21,930 nt of DNA from an uncultured Prevotella sp. (GTDB lineage Bacteria; Bacteroidota; Bacteroidia; Bacteroidales; Bacteroidaceae). A program made the position numbers and the translations under genes. Positions 1-8,974 of this stretch are shown piece after piece. The notes under the pieces were generated by a model. The model saw only the letters and a program-made list of their open reading frames with translations. It was not told the origin of the DNA and did no database searches. Where the stretch lies: contig CAKQCV010000046.1 in assembly GCA_934217675.1 (NCBI GenBank), positions 1-21,930 of the forward strand, written 5' to 3'. The first letter of the stretch is position 1, and every line of letters starts with the position of its first letter.

Positions 1-1
1 T

Positions 2-2797
2 CTATATGTAATTGACGGATACATTTATCCTAATGATGTGAAGATAGGAAACACATACCATAACCTTGGCGAAGAAGCTTTCAACAATCTTGACGCTTCT
101 GTAATCGAAAGTATTTCTGTACTGAAGGATGCGTCTGCAGCAGTTTATGGTGCACGTGCAGCCAATGGTGTAATCCTCGTTACAACGAAAAAAGGTAAAC
201 TGGGTGCACCATCTATCAGCTACAACGGACAGTTCGGTATAACAGATGCTGTGTCTACACCAAAGATGCTTAATGCATACAATTATGGTAGACTTTGGAA
301 TGCAGTGAAGGCAGCAGACCCAACCAACATGTCGTCGCTGAACCTTACCAAAGATTTGTATCAAGCTGATGAGCTTGAAGCCATGAAGGGGCTTAACTAT
401 GACTTGCTCGACAAATACTGGAAAACTGGATTCACTCAGAAACATAGCGTAAATATCAGTGGAGCAACAGAGAAGGCAAGCTACTTTGCAGGATTAAGCT
501 ACTTCAGCCAAGACGGTAACTTGGGCAAGATTGATTACGACCGTTTCAACTACCGTGCTGGTGTTGACGTTAAAATTTCAAAGTGGTTGAAAGCAAACTT
601 GACAGTAAGCGGAGACAACGGCGAGAACAACAAAGCAAACATAAAGGTTGGTGGCAGTAACGATGAGAACGACTATATATTGCTTCTCACACGTCCTCGT
701 TACATTCCTGAATACGTGAACGGTTATCCTATCATGGCAAATGGCATCAGCAACAGTTCTTCCGGTAGCAGCAAGTATAACTATGATGTTATGCACAACA
801 ACGGTGACTACAGCAAGAACATGAGTCAGAACATGACAGTAAACGGAAGCATCTCCTACGACTGGGGATGGCTGAAGCCTCTGCAAGGTCTCACCATGTC
901 GTTGAGCTATTCAAAGAGTGTTTCTACAGACAAGAACAATGAGTATGGTTCTTCATTTAAGCTCTATTCTCTGCAGCAACGCTCCGGAAGCGGAAGCCAC
1001 TTATATACTCCTATTGCAGGAGAGGGTGCTGACAATTCTATGCTGACCGACGATGCAAACTTCAGCTCTACAACAATATCCAATGGTGACCCATCATACT
1101 TGTCAAGAAGTATGGTACGTACAGACAATTACCAGATAAACTTCACAGCGAACTATGCTCGCGACTTTGGCAAGCACCATGTTGGTGCAATGTTCTCAAT
1201 AGAGAGAAGTGAAGCTGAGAGCGAATACAACTTGAGCAAGGTTAGCGATCCGTATCCATTCACAACCGGTCAGTCAAACTCTGCCGAGGCAAAGACAAAA
1301 GAAGCAGTATTTACACGTGCAGAAAGTGGATCGCTGAGTTACATCGGAAGAATAAACTACTCTTATGCAGGAAAATATCTTGCAGAATTCCTTGTACGCT
1401 CTGACGCTTCTACAAAGTTTGCTCCTGAACATCGTTGGGGAACATTCCCTTCTGGTAGCTTAGGATGGGTGATGAGCGAGGAGCCATGGTTCCAGAACAA
1501 CGTGAAATTCATGGACTTCTTGAAGTTGCGTGCTTCATTCGGTCTTACAGGTCGTGACAACACTGCTCCTTGGCAGTGGATGCAAATCTACGCACAGGAT
1601 GCCGACAAAGGTCCTGTTTTCGGAACCGGAACAACAGTTGATTCAAGCAACCGTATCACTATAAACAAGAACAACTCTGCTGTGAACCGTAATGTTCATT
1701 GGGACAAGTCTTATAAGTTCAACTTCGGTATTGACGCAAACTTCCTGAACAGTCGTTTGGGTGTAACATTTGATGCTTATCGAGTATGGAACCGCGAGAT
1801 GCTTATGAATATAGCACAATCTATACAGGCAACTGTTGGAACCCAGAGTGCAGCCCTGAACCTTGGTGAGATGAACTCTTGGGGATACGAATTGTCATTA
1901 ACCTGGAAAGACAAGATAGGAAAAGACTTCAAGTATCGTATCGGTTTAAACACAGGCTACAGCGACAACGAAGTTCTGTTCATGGACTGGAAGACAGATT
2001 ATCTGTACCGTCAGGTTACACGCGGTCGTCGTTCTGATTATGCATCAGGATGGGGTATGCAATGTATCGGTATGTTCCGCAGTTTCCAGGAAATTCAGGA
2101 ATATGTTGACAAATATCATATCACATCTTATATGGGTATGACACCAGACCAGATTCGTCCAGGTATGCTTATATATAAGGATGTGCGCGGTGCTTACGAC
2201 CAGTCTACCGGCAAATATGGTGCACCAGACGGAATCGTCGACAAGGATAATGACCAAGTTCAGTTGAACAAGCGTTCTAATCCTTATGGAGTTACACTTA
2301 ATCTCAGTGCCGACTGGAAAGGCCTATCTATTTCAACACAGATTCAGGCAAGTTGGGGCGGATACAGCTTCCTCGACGGTTCTATGCTAAAAGCTGGCAG
2401 CAACGGACTGGAATATACAAACATGCCTTCGTTCTGGAATCCAGACGATATGTATGTTTACCAAAACATATATGACGGAAGTGGCAACCTTGTAATGAAC
2501 GAAAACAGAAACGGAAGTCTGCCTAACCTTGCTTACAGCAGTGTAAATGCTGTCACTTCTAATTTCTGGCGCATCAGCGGAACAAGAATCAAGTGGAACA
2601 GAATTACTCTTGCTTACAGTATTCCGTCGAAGTATACTAAAGTTATCGGTTTGCAGAGCGTACGCTTCAACGTAACAGGAACAAACTTGCTCAGCTTGTA
2701 CAATCCATACCCAGATAACTTCATCGACCCAATGTGTAGCTATAGCAAATATCCAGCACTGCGCAAATGGACAATCGGTGTGAACGTTACATTCTAA
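2..2797 (+). CDS. SusC/RagA-like TonB-dependent outer-membrane transporter (5' truncated)
   Basis: Outer-membrane TonB-dependent transporter that, with its SusD partner, imports oligosaccharides into the periplasm. The frame is open from base 2 (LYVIDGYIYPNDVK), so the GTG at 38 is not a start and the gene begins before the window; 931 residues are visible. The signature end of the SusC plug domain, SVLKDASAAVYGARAANGV, lies at about bases 113-169, followed by ILVTTKKGK. The rest is a long beta-barrel rich in alternating aromatic and polar residues, and it ends in the barrel-terminal strand WTIGVNVTF, as expected for an intact C-terminus. The missing part should contain the signal peptide, any carboxypeptidase-like domain and the start of the plug. 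The SusD gene follows 31 bp downstream in the same direction, so they are almost certainly co-transcribed. The family assignment is secure; the substrate cannot be read from the sequence. Confidence 0.95.
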   Translation, partial: LYVIDGYIYPNDVKIGNTYHNLGEEAFNNLDASVIESISVLKDASAAVYGARAANGVILVTTKKGKLGAPSISYNGQFGITDAVSTPKMLNAYNYGRLWNAVKAADPTNMSSLNLTKDLYQADELEAMKGLNYDLLDKYWKTGFTQKHSVNISGATEKASYFAGLSYFSQDGNLGKIDYDRFNYRAGVDVKISKWLKANLTVSGDNGENNKANIKVGGSNDENDYILLLTRPRYIPEYVNGYPIMANGISNSSSGSSKYNYDVMHNNGDYSKNMSQNMTVNGSISYDWGWLKPLQGLTMSLSYSKSVSTDKNNEYGSSFKLYSLQQRSGSGSHLYTPIAGEGADNSMLTDDANFSSTTISNGDPSYLSRSMVRTDNYQINFTANYARDFGKHHVGAMFSIERSEAESEYNLSKVSDPYPFTTGQSNSAEAKTKEAVFTRAESGSLSYIGRINYSYAGKYLAEFLVRSDASTKFAPEHRWGTFPSGSLGWVMSEEPWFQNNVKFMDFLKLRASFGLTGRDNTAPWQWMQIYAQDADKGPVFGTGTTVDSSNRITINKNNSAVNRNVHWDKSYKFNFGIDANFLNSRLGVTFDAYRVWNREMLMNIAQSIQATVGTQSAALNLGEMNSWGYELSLTWKDKIGKDFKYRIGLNTGYSDNEVLFMDWKTDYLYRQVTRGRRSDYASGWGMQCIGMFRSFQEIQEYVDKYHITSYMGMTPDQIRPGMLIYKDVRGAYDQSTGKYGAPDGIVDKDNDQVQLNKRSNPYGVTLNLSADWKGLSISTQIQASWGGYSFLDGSMLKAGSNGLEYTNMPSFWNPDDMYVYQNIYDGSGNLVMNENRNGSLPNLAYSSVNAVTSNFWRISGTRIKWNRITLAYSIPSKYTKVIGLQSVRFNVTGTNLLSLYNPYPDNFIDPMCSYSKYPALRKWTIGVNVTF

Positions 2798-2828
2798 TAG
2801 TTTAAGTCAAAAATTCAAATTAAGGAAA

Positions 2829-5018
2829 ATGAAAAATAACAGATATAAGGTTTTTGGTATCGGACTTGCATCTCTGTTGGCGTTCTCAGCATGTAGCGAC
2901 AGCTTCTTGGATGACAAGAAGAATTATGACAACGTTAATACGGATGTATATAATTACTATGAAGGTGCCAATGCACGTGTTAGTGATGTTTATAGCTGGT
3001 GTCTGCCTAATACGAGTGGAACACCAGGATGGCAGAACCCAAGCACAGGAAGCAACGATAATGAAGGTCAAAGCACAGAAGAATACAGTGGCTTCGGTTG
3101 TTTCGTTGATCCTCAAGGAGAGATGTCAGTATCTAAAGGCAATATGCCTGATTACTTCTACGGACAGCTTAACAATATCCAGGCAAGTGCCTACGGACGT
3201 ATCCGCAATATAAACGATGTTATTGCCGGAATTGAAGGCAGCACATTATCTGAAGAACAGAAAAACGAATTGCTCGGACAGGTTTACTTCTTCCGCGCAT
3301 GGTGTTATTTCCGACTCGTACAATGGTTTGGAGGTGTGCCACTTGTTACAGAAGTGCAAGAGCCTGTAGAGTCTTCGTTCACTCCGCGTTCATCAGCAAA
3401 GAAGTGTATTGAATTCATCTGCTCTGACCTTGACAAAGCTGCAAAGATGCTTGCAGCAAAGACTATGAACGGTGGTTGGGGTGCTTCAGACTTCGGACGC
3501 ATTACAACAGGTACATGTGTTGCTCTGAAGGGTAGAGTTTTACAACTGTGGTGCAGTCCGCTGTTCAATCGTAGCAACGACGAAAACCGTTGGAAAGCAG
3601 CCTATCAGGAGATGAAAGCCGGTCTTGACTCTATTAAGGCTTGTGGCTATGGACTGTATGAAACTTCTACAAACATCAATGGTTCTGATTTTGCTGCACA
3701 GTTTGCACAGCCAGGAAGCTGCGAAGCTGTATTCACAACACAGTATAATATGGTGCAAAGCGGCACAGGACAGAAGAACAATGGATGGGAAGCACAAATC
3801 CGCCCAAAGAATACATCAGGAAAAGGCGGAAAGACTCCTTCAAAAATGCTCATCGACTTGTTCCCGATGTCTGACGGAAAAGTTCCTGCTACAGCTGGCA
3901 CATACAGTCTTCTGGAGAAGAGCTCTGAGACATACGACGAGGAATTCCCGCTTGAAAACCGTGACCCACGTTTCTATCGCACATTCGCTTTCCCTGGCGA
4001 GCGTTGGGCTTATGACGGAAACTCTACTCTATCGCAATTTGGTGCTGGCTACCCATCATACAATAACGGTAAAGATTATGAGCTTTGGAATTATGTATGG
4101 TATACAAAGACTGACGATGCCGGAAATGTAGAGAACAGCACATGTTATGCTGCTGACAGCTTGCTCGACAACAAACAAGGTGTTTATTTGCGCAAACGTT
4201 CTGACGACCTTGACGTAAACAGTGCTCTCTACACTTTCAACGCAATCGTAAGCAACGGCGGTTTCTGCTATTCGGCTGCTCCATACGCAGAGTTGAGATA
4301 TGCTGAAGTGCTGCTTAACCTTGCTGAGGTTGCTTGTGGTGCTGGCGATATGGAGTATGCTGTATCACTGCTTAAAGAAATTCGCAAACGTGCTGGTTAT
4401 ACTGCCGAGAACAATTATGGTTTGCAAGCTAACCTTTCTTCAAACCAGGCTGCTTGCATGTCGGCTATACTCTATGAGCGCCAGATAGAATTTGCCTACG
4501 AGGGCAAGAGATTCCTCGACATGCGTCGCTGGCTGTTGTTTGATGGTGGCGAAGGAATTTCAAGCATTGATGGTGCTCCTTCTACATGGAAACTTACAGG
4601 CTGGGGCGGCAACACATGCACATGGCTTGGTGTTAAACCATTCAATAACCAGCGCAGAGAGAATATTGAGTTCAGAACTGCTGACAAATATGGCGTAGGT
4701 GACGTTACTGCAGCTTCTGACCCTCTGAGAAAAGCAAATGTTACACGCTGTGCTGCTCTTGACTTGCGCAAGAACCTTACCGACCAGATGGCTACTTTGA
4801 AGAGCTGGTATAAGGAGAACCTGACTTACAAGATGAAGAAAGGTGATGCTTATGACTCAAACAAAGTTCCTCTCCATACCAAGTTCTTCGCAAAGTATTA
4901 TTTCTTCGGATTCACACAGGGCGCTCTCAACAACAACTCTAAAATTAGACAGACAATAGGTTGGGAAGATTCAAACAACGGCAATGCAAACGGAACCTTC
5001 GACCCTCTTGCTGAATAA
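2829..5018 (+). CDS. SusD/RagB-like surface glycan-binding lipoprotein
   Basis: Surface lipoprotein that caps the SusC transporter and binds oligosaccharide. The N-terminus is a lipoprotein signal peptide with lipobox FSAC; Cys22 would be lipidated. It is followed by SDSFLDDKK, an acidic stretch of the kind that directs Bacteroidetes lipoproteins to the cell surface. Family hallmarks are visible: an early helical segment with EQKNELLGQVYFFRAWCYF (about residues 143-161), RFLDMRRW near residue 560, and ERQIEFAYEGK just before it. At 729 residues it is longer than many SusD proteins, with extended loops in the C-terminal half. The ATG is preceded by AAGGAAA. It lies 31 bp after susC and is followed by an intrinsic terminator, so it closes the transporter operon. 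The family call is strong; the ligand is unknown. Confidence 0.93.
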   Translation: MKNNRYKVFGIGLASLLAFSACSDSFLDDKKNYDNVNTDVYNYYEGANARVSDVYSWCLPNTSGTPGWQNPSTGSNDNEGQSTEEYSGFGCFVDPQGEMSVSKGNMPDYFYGQLNNIQASAYGRIRNINDVIAGIEGSTLSEEQKNELLGQVYFFRAWCYFRLVQWFGGVPLVTEVQEPVESSFTPRSSAKKCIEFICSDLDKAAKMLAAKTMNGGWGASDFGRITTGTCVALKGRVLQLWCSPLFNRSNDENRWKAAYQEMKAGLDSIKACGYGLYETSTNINGSDFAAQFAQPGSCEAVFTTQYNMVQSGTGQKNNGWEAQIRPKNTSGKGGKTPSKMLIDLFPMSDGKVPATAGTYSLLEKSSETYDEEFPLENRDPRFYRTFAFPGERWAYDGNSTLSQFGAGYPSYNNGKDYELWNYVWYTKTDDAGNVENSTCYAADSLLDNKQGVYLRKRSDDLDVNSALYTFNAIVSNGGFCYSAAPYAELRYAEVLLNLAEVACGAGDMEYAVSLLKEIRKRAGYTAENNYGLQANLSSNQAACMSAILYERQIEFAYEGKRFLDMRRWLLFDGGEGISSIDGAPSTWKLTGWGGNTCTWLGVKPFNNQRRENIEFRTADKYGVGDVTAASDPLRKANVTRCAALDLRKNLTDQMATLKSWYKENLTYKMKKGDAYDSNKVPLHTKFFAKYYFFGFTQGALNNNSKIRQTIGWEDSNNGNANGTFDPLAE

Positions 5019-5051
5019 TCAGCATTGTCTGATTTAAACATAAAACATTAT

Positions 5052-5085
5052 AAAAGGCACGCATGAAATATTGCGCGCCTTTTTT
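5052..5085 (+). terminator. Intrinsic terminator after susD-like gene
   Basis: Left arm AAAAGGCACGC (5052-5062) pairs with GCGCGCCTTTT (5073-5083) across a 10-nt loop, with one A-C mismatch, and the stem runs into a T tract. It lies 34 bp after the SusD stop and would end the SusC/D transcript. Confidence 0.8.
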
Positions 5086-5226
5086 CATTTTCCCCCGGTA
5101 TAACTCGTATTAGCAACTTACATCTAATAATACCGTTCATTATATAATATTTTGAAAGAATAACGGTGCATAACAGTCACCTAAATTGGATGAAAAATTC
5201 GAATTATTTTAAAGTTTTTATTTTTA

Positions 5227-5318
5227 CCCTCATCCCTCACTAATTTGTCCGAATACACCCTGTTTATCGGGGTTTCAGACAGTGAGGGATAATATGAGGG
5301 ATGAATTCATCCCTCACT
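5227..5318. repeat. Nested inverted-repeat element with competing stems
   Basis: CCCTCATCCCTCACT (5227-5241) is complementary to 5281-5300 apart from a 5-nt bulge. Inside lie GTCCGAA/TTCAGAC (5247-5253 with 5274-5280, one mismatch) and ACCCTG-tttat-CGGGGT (5257-5273, one G-T pair). The ATCCCTCACT motif returns at 5309-5318, and 5295-5316 is a perfect 22-bp palindrome centred on GAATTC. The middle copy AGTGAGGGAT (5281-5290) can therefore pair with either neighbour. There is no ORF and no T tract. It could be a dispersed repeat (REP/MITE-like), a structured RNA or an operator array; the sequence alone does not decide. Confidence 0.75.
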
Positions 5319-5349
5319 CGCAGCCATAAAAGTGCCGCTAAAGAATAGC

Positions 5350-5384
5350 AAACTGCCGTTTTACCACTTGTATCACGGCAGTTT
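5350..5384. repeat. 10-bp perfect inverted repeat
   Basis: AAACTGCCGT (5350-5359) and ACGGCAGTTT (5375-5384) are perfect complements with a 15-nt loop. No T tract follows, so it is not a typical terminator. It lies between the nested repeat element and the predicted promoter of the downstream gene. Confidence 0.65.
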
Positions 5385-5477
5385 ACTGAAGACAACCCTA
5401 TGCTTTACTTTCCGTATAGTGTGGGGGAAAAAAACTATTACTACAGAGATTATCCAAATAAAGTGTAACACTTATTC

Positions 5478-5508
5478 TTGCATAAAAAGGAGATTTGTTG
5501 TAACTTAG
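5478..5508 (+). promoter_or_regulatory. Possible promoter of the beta-helix enzyme gene
   Basis: TTG (5478-5480), a 20-nt spacer and TAACTTAG (5501-5508) resemble the Bacteroidetes -33/-7 pattern, but the -7 box deviates from TAnnTTTG. It would give a leader of about 75 nt before the ATG at 5590. Confidence 0.35.
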
Positions 5509-5589
5509 CGACACGAAAGCATTACAATAGCAATAGGTGATACGTTATAATGTTGGATTATCTATGAGAATAAAAAAGGAAATTGAAAT

Positions 5590-8500
5590 ATGAACAGTAA
5601 GAAGATTGTCCTGATGTCGCTTGCATTTACACTTTGCACGGCAGCATGGGCTGGAGGAAAGAAAAAAGAGGTGTTCATCCCTATGGACTACTCCACTTGC
5701 GGATATCATGCCTCAGAACAGAGCATTCCTGATGTTAGGAATGTGGTGACCGTAGGAAATACAGAGGGTAACTGCAGCCAACGGTTGCAGAAAGCCATAG
5801 ACTATGTGTCGTCGCTAAAGGCAGACAAGAGCGGGCATCGTGGAACGGTACTCATCGGCGAAGGCACTTTTTATCTTGACCAACCGCTGAGAATAAGCAA
5901 ATCTGGAGTGGTGCTCCGCGGTATTGGAAAGAAGAAAACACGGCTCGTGAAACGAGGATTCGACCGTGGGGCTCTTGTTTATATAGAAGGACAGAACGCA
6001 TTGACCAAGGGTGACACGCTGAAGATTGTTGACCAAAAGCTAAAAGCAGGAAGTCGAACGATAGTACTCGAAGCCGGTGGGATGTTGAAAGTCGGCGACA
6101 ATATTATGATTCTGCGCCCTTCAACAAAGGAATGGATTGAATCGCTGAAGTGTAATGACTTCGGTGGAGGTCTTGATTATACAGGGTGGAAACCGACGGA
6201 CATCGACATGCTGTGGAACAGAACCGTAGTGAAGGTTGAAGGAAACACGGCTACTCTCGACGCACCGCTCACGATGACTATAGACAGGAAATACTGCAAC
6301 GCTATGGTTATCACCTCTTATAATAATGGAGAGATAACGGAATGTGGCGTGGAGAACATGACTCTTGAATCTGCCCACAATGACTGGAACCCTAAGGACG
6401 AGGACCATTGTTGGGACGGTGTGTGGATGAACAACGCCAAGGACTGCTGGGTGCGCCGCACGGATTTCAGACATTTTGCCGGCAGCGCCGTGAATCTGCA
6501 GAAGCAGACACGACGCATCACCGTGGAAGACTGCGTGGCAAGCGAACCGGTATCTGAAATCGGCGGATGGCGCAGAAGGGTGTTTCTTACTCGAGGTGAG
6601 CAAAACCTGTTTCAACGTTGCGTGTCGAAAGACGGATACCATGACTTTGCTGCCGACTACTGTGCACCGGGTCCTAATGCCTTTGTACAGTGCGATGGAG
6701 AAGGATCGCTCAGCTTCAGCGGTAGCGTGGGTTCATGGGCACCAGGGTTGCTCTTTGATGTGGTGAATATCGAGGGCAATGACCTCTCGTTCCGTAACCT
6801 TGAGAACTGGCAGATGGGAACGGGTTGGAACACAGCCAACAGCATGTTCTGGCAATGTACAGCCTCTACCCTATTCTGCTACTCGCCCGACGAGGATGAC
6901 CGCTCAAGCGCAAATGCCTGTTGGGGCACTATGACGGGCAATGGCGAGTGGACAGGCAGCAACGATGCCGTAACACCGCGAAGCCTGTTTTACGACCAAC
7001 TGAAAAAGCGTGTTGGCGAAAAGGCAAACAATGGTTATATATATAATAGGAACATAACGGCATCGAGCAGTCCTACAATAGAAGTGGCGCAAAAGCTCGC
7101 AATGGAATCGGTAACCACTCCAAGGGTGACGATAGAAATGTGGATTGACTCTATACCATACACCGCAAGCTTGTCAACAAGCGGATTAAAAGATATTGAC
7201 AATATCAAATTGAAGTATGCCACCACTACCCAGACAAAAGTCGGAAACAAAGAAGAAGGGAAATTCGCCATCACAGACGGTCACATCACCTTCGATGGCA
7301 AACTAATCACCGGCAACCGCTACGCCATCCCATGGTGGAATGGCAGAACGAAAGACAACTTCACGAAAAAGGGAGCAAAGCCGGCAATAACTCGCTTCGT
7401 GCCAGGAAGGGAAGGCAAAGGATGGACTGACCGCATCGACTCGGTGGTGACTTTCTTAAAGAAAGACGGCTACTGCATGCTCGACCAGCACTACGGACTG
7501 TGGTATGACCTGAGACGAATTGACCACGAGAGAGTGAAACGTGCCGATGGTGAAGTGAGTGCACCGTTCTATGAACAGGCTTTTGCACGCAGTGGCAAAG
7601 GAAAAGCCTGGGACGGACTGAGCCTCTATGACTTGACTCGCCCTAATGAATGGTACTGGCAGCGCGAGCGAGAATTTGCCACCGCCGGAGCAAAAGAGGG
7701 AATGTTGCTCTTCAACCAAAACTATTTCCAGCACAACATTATCGAGGCTGGCGCACACTGGGTGGATGCCCCGTGGCGACCGGTGAACAATATAAACCAC
7801 ACGAGCTTCCCGGAACCGGTACCGTTTGCCGGTGACAAACGCGTGTTCATGGCAGAACAGTTCTACAACGAGAACGACCCTGCCCTGCGACCACTCCACA
7901 AGGGATATATCCGCATGTGTCTCGACCAACTGAAAGACAACGACAACGTGGTGCAGCTAATCAGCGAGGAATACACCGGACCGCTTCACTTTACCCGCTT
8001 CTGGTTACAGACCATAGCCGAATGGGAACGCGAAACAGGCAAGCACCCAATGATTGCACTGAGCTGCACGAAAGATGCACAGGACTCTATTCTTGCCGAC
8101 CCAGAGCTGTCGAAGCTCGTTGACATCATTGACATACGCTACTGGCACTACAATTCCACTGGAATTTGGGCTCCACCTGCCGGCAAGAACATGGCACCTC
8201 GACAGTTTATGCGCAAGATGAAAGTTGGCAAAACCGGCTACAAGGAGGCTTACAAGGCTGTGCGTGAATACAAAGATCTGTATCCTCAAAAGGCGGTAAC
8301 CTTCTTCTCACAGCAATATCCACAGTATGGCTGGGCAATACTCATGGCTGGCGGTTCGCTGCCGAACATACCGGTAAAGGATGGGAAATTCCTAAAGAAT
8401 GCCGCCAAGATGTATGTAATGGCAAACGACGGTGGCGATGACTCTTACGACTTGCTCGGTAATCCAAACGTAGGATATGTAATATACACTCACAACAGTC

Positions 8501-8661
8501 GTGAGCAATATATCGTGCCCGCTCCGGGAAAATATAATGTCTACATTATAAACAAAAACAACGGAAGCCTGAAAGTCATAAACAAGAATATAAGTATAAA
8601 CAATAAATATACTCTTCCCGAAATAAAGAGCGAGCAAGTTTACTGGTTAGAAAAAATATAG
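5590..8661 (+). CDS. Exported beta-helix protein with DUF4955/DUF6298-type C-terminal region, putative PUL enzyme
   Basis: Probably an exported carbohydrate-active enzyme. Residues 1-22 form a signal peptide ending AAWA before GG. From about residue 40 (MDYSTCGYHASEQ, then SQRLQKAIDYV and GEGTFYLDQPLRISKSGVVL) to about 500 the protein has the short repeating strands of a right-handed parallel beta-helix, as in pectate-lyase-like proteins. After a short beta domain (about 510-590) the C-terminal third contains DGYCMLDQHYGLWYD, NEWYWQREREFA, VVQLISEEYTGP (Glu793, Glu794) and VDIIDIRYWH (Asp845, Asp848), a pattern reminiscent of TIM-barrel glycosidases. I recall such proteins annotated with DUF4955 or DUF6298, but could not confirm which. 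It follows the SusC/D pair in the same direction, consistent with PUL membership. Catalytic activity and substrate are unproven; a binding-only role is possible. Confidence 0.8.
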   Translation: MNSKKIVLMSLAFTLCTAAWAGGKKKEVFIPMDYSTCGYHASEQSIPDVRNVVTVGNTEGNCSQRLQKAIDYVSSLKADKSGHRGTVLIGEGTFYLDQPLRISKSGVVLRGIGKKKTRLVKRGFDRGALVYIEGQNALTKGDTLKIVDQKLKAGSRTIVLEAGGMLKVGDNIMILRPSTKEWIESLKCNDFGGGLDYTGWKPTDIDMLWNRTVVKVEGNTATLDAPLTMTIDRKYCNAMVITSYNNGEITECGVENMTLESAHNDWNPKDEDHCWDGVWMNNAKDCWVRRTDFRHFAGSAVNLQKQTRRITVEDCVASEPVSEIGGWRRRVFLTRGEQNLFQRCVSKDGYHDFAADYCAPGPNAFVQCDGEGSLSFSGSVGSWAPGLLFDVVNIEGNDLSFRNLENWQMGTGWNTANSMFWQCTASTLFCYSPDEDDRSSANACWGTMTGNGEWTGSNDAVTPRSLFYDQLKKRVGEKANNGYIYNRNITASSSPTIEVAQKLAMESVTTPRVTIEMWIDSIPYTASLSTSGLKDIDNIKLKYATTTQTKVGNKEEGKFAITDGHITFDGKLITGNRYAIPWWNGRTKDNFTKKGAKPAITRFVPGREGKGWTDRIDSVVTFLKKDGYCMLDQHYGLWYDLRRIDHERVKRADGEVSAPFYEQAFARSGKGKAWDGLSLYDLTRPNEWYWQREREFATAGAKEGMLLFNQNYFQHNIIEAGAHWVDAPWRPVNNINHTSFPEPVPFAGDKRVFMAEQFYNENDPALRPLHKGYIRMCLDQLKDNDNVVQLISEEYTGPLHFTRFWLQTIAEWERETGKHPMIALSCTKDAQDSILADPELSKLVDIIDIRYWHYNSTGIWAPPAGKNMAPRQFMRKMKVGKTGYKEAYKAVREYKDLYPQKAVTFFSQQYPQYGWAILMAGGSLPNIPVKDGKFLKNAAKMYVMANDGGDDSYDLLGNPNVGYVIYTHNSREQYIVPAPGKYNVYIINKNNGSLKVINKNISINNKYTLPEIKSEQVYWLEKI

Positions 8662-8786
8662 TATATATTTCATAATAGACAAAAACTGTACTCATTGACA
8701 ATAGAAATATTTCAATATTACAAGCTTTCTTGATATAAAGCAATAAACCTTGTTTTTTGATAGAGAAAACCACAATATTTGACAAT

Positions 8787-8822
8787 AGGTGTCGCAAACA
8801 GTCTGCGATACCTGTTTTTTTT
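8787..8822 (+). terminator. Intrinsic terminator after the beta-helix gene
   Basis: AGGTGTCGCA (8787-8796) pairs with TGCGATACCT (8804-8813) with one G-T wobble and a 7-nt loop, followed by G and eight T. It lies about 125 bp after the stop codon; nothing else is visible between. Confidence 0.88.
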
Positions 8823-8863
8823 ATATATAAATCAGATTTTACCATTATTTATTCCATTTTCGG

Positions 8864-8895
8864 TTGCTACAAGTGCCATAATTTTAATATCTTTG
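8864..8895 (+). promoter_or_regulatory. Promoter of the ECF sigma gene
   Basis: A perfect Bacteroidetes -7 box TATCTTTG (8888-8895) lies 21 nt after TTG (8864-8866). It supports a start at 8975, with a leader of about 75 nt. Confidence 0.7.
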
Positions 8896-8974
8896 CAAGT
8901 GAAAAATCAAACATCAGTCATTGTCGTTTAAATGCGACAATAGTTTCTTAGCAAAGCAGTATTATCAAACATCT

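Noticed and set aside
38..40. GTG as start of the SusC-like gene
   Set aside because: The frame is open to the window edge and upstream codons encode conserved plug sequence (VIDGYIYPND), so the gene is truncated by the window.
5227..5318. CRISPR array or phage attachment site
   Set aside because: There are no regular repeat-spacer units, no cas genes, no integrase and no tRNA gene nearby.
6121..6642. Long antisense reading frame (173 codons) inside the beta-helix gene
   Set aside because: It lies opposite a well-supported gene, has no promoter and no family resemblance; it mirrors the codon pattern of the sense gene. The same holds for the antisense frames at 20450-21085, 19948-20394 and 7456-7929.
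8921..8974. Upstream ATG for the ECF sigma factor
   Set aside because: The extra 18 residues do not resemble the family; region 2 starts right after the ATG at 8975.
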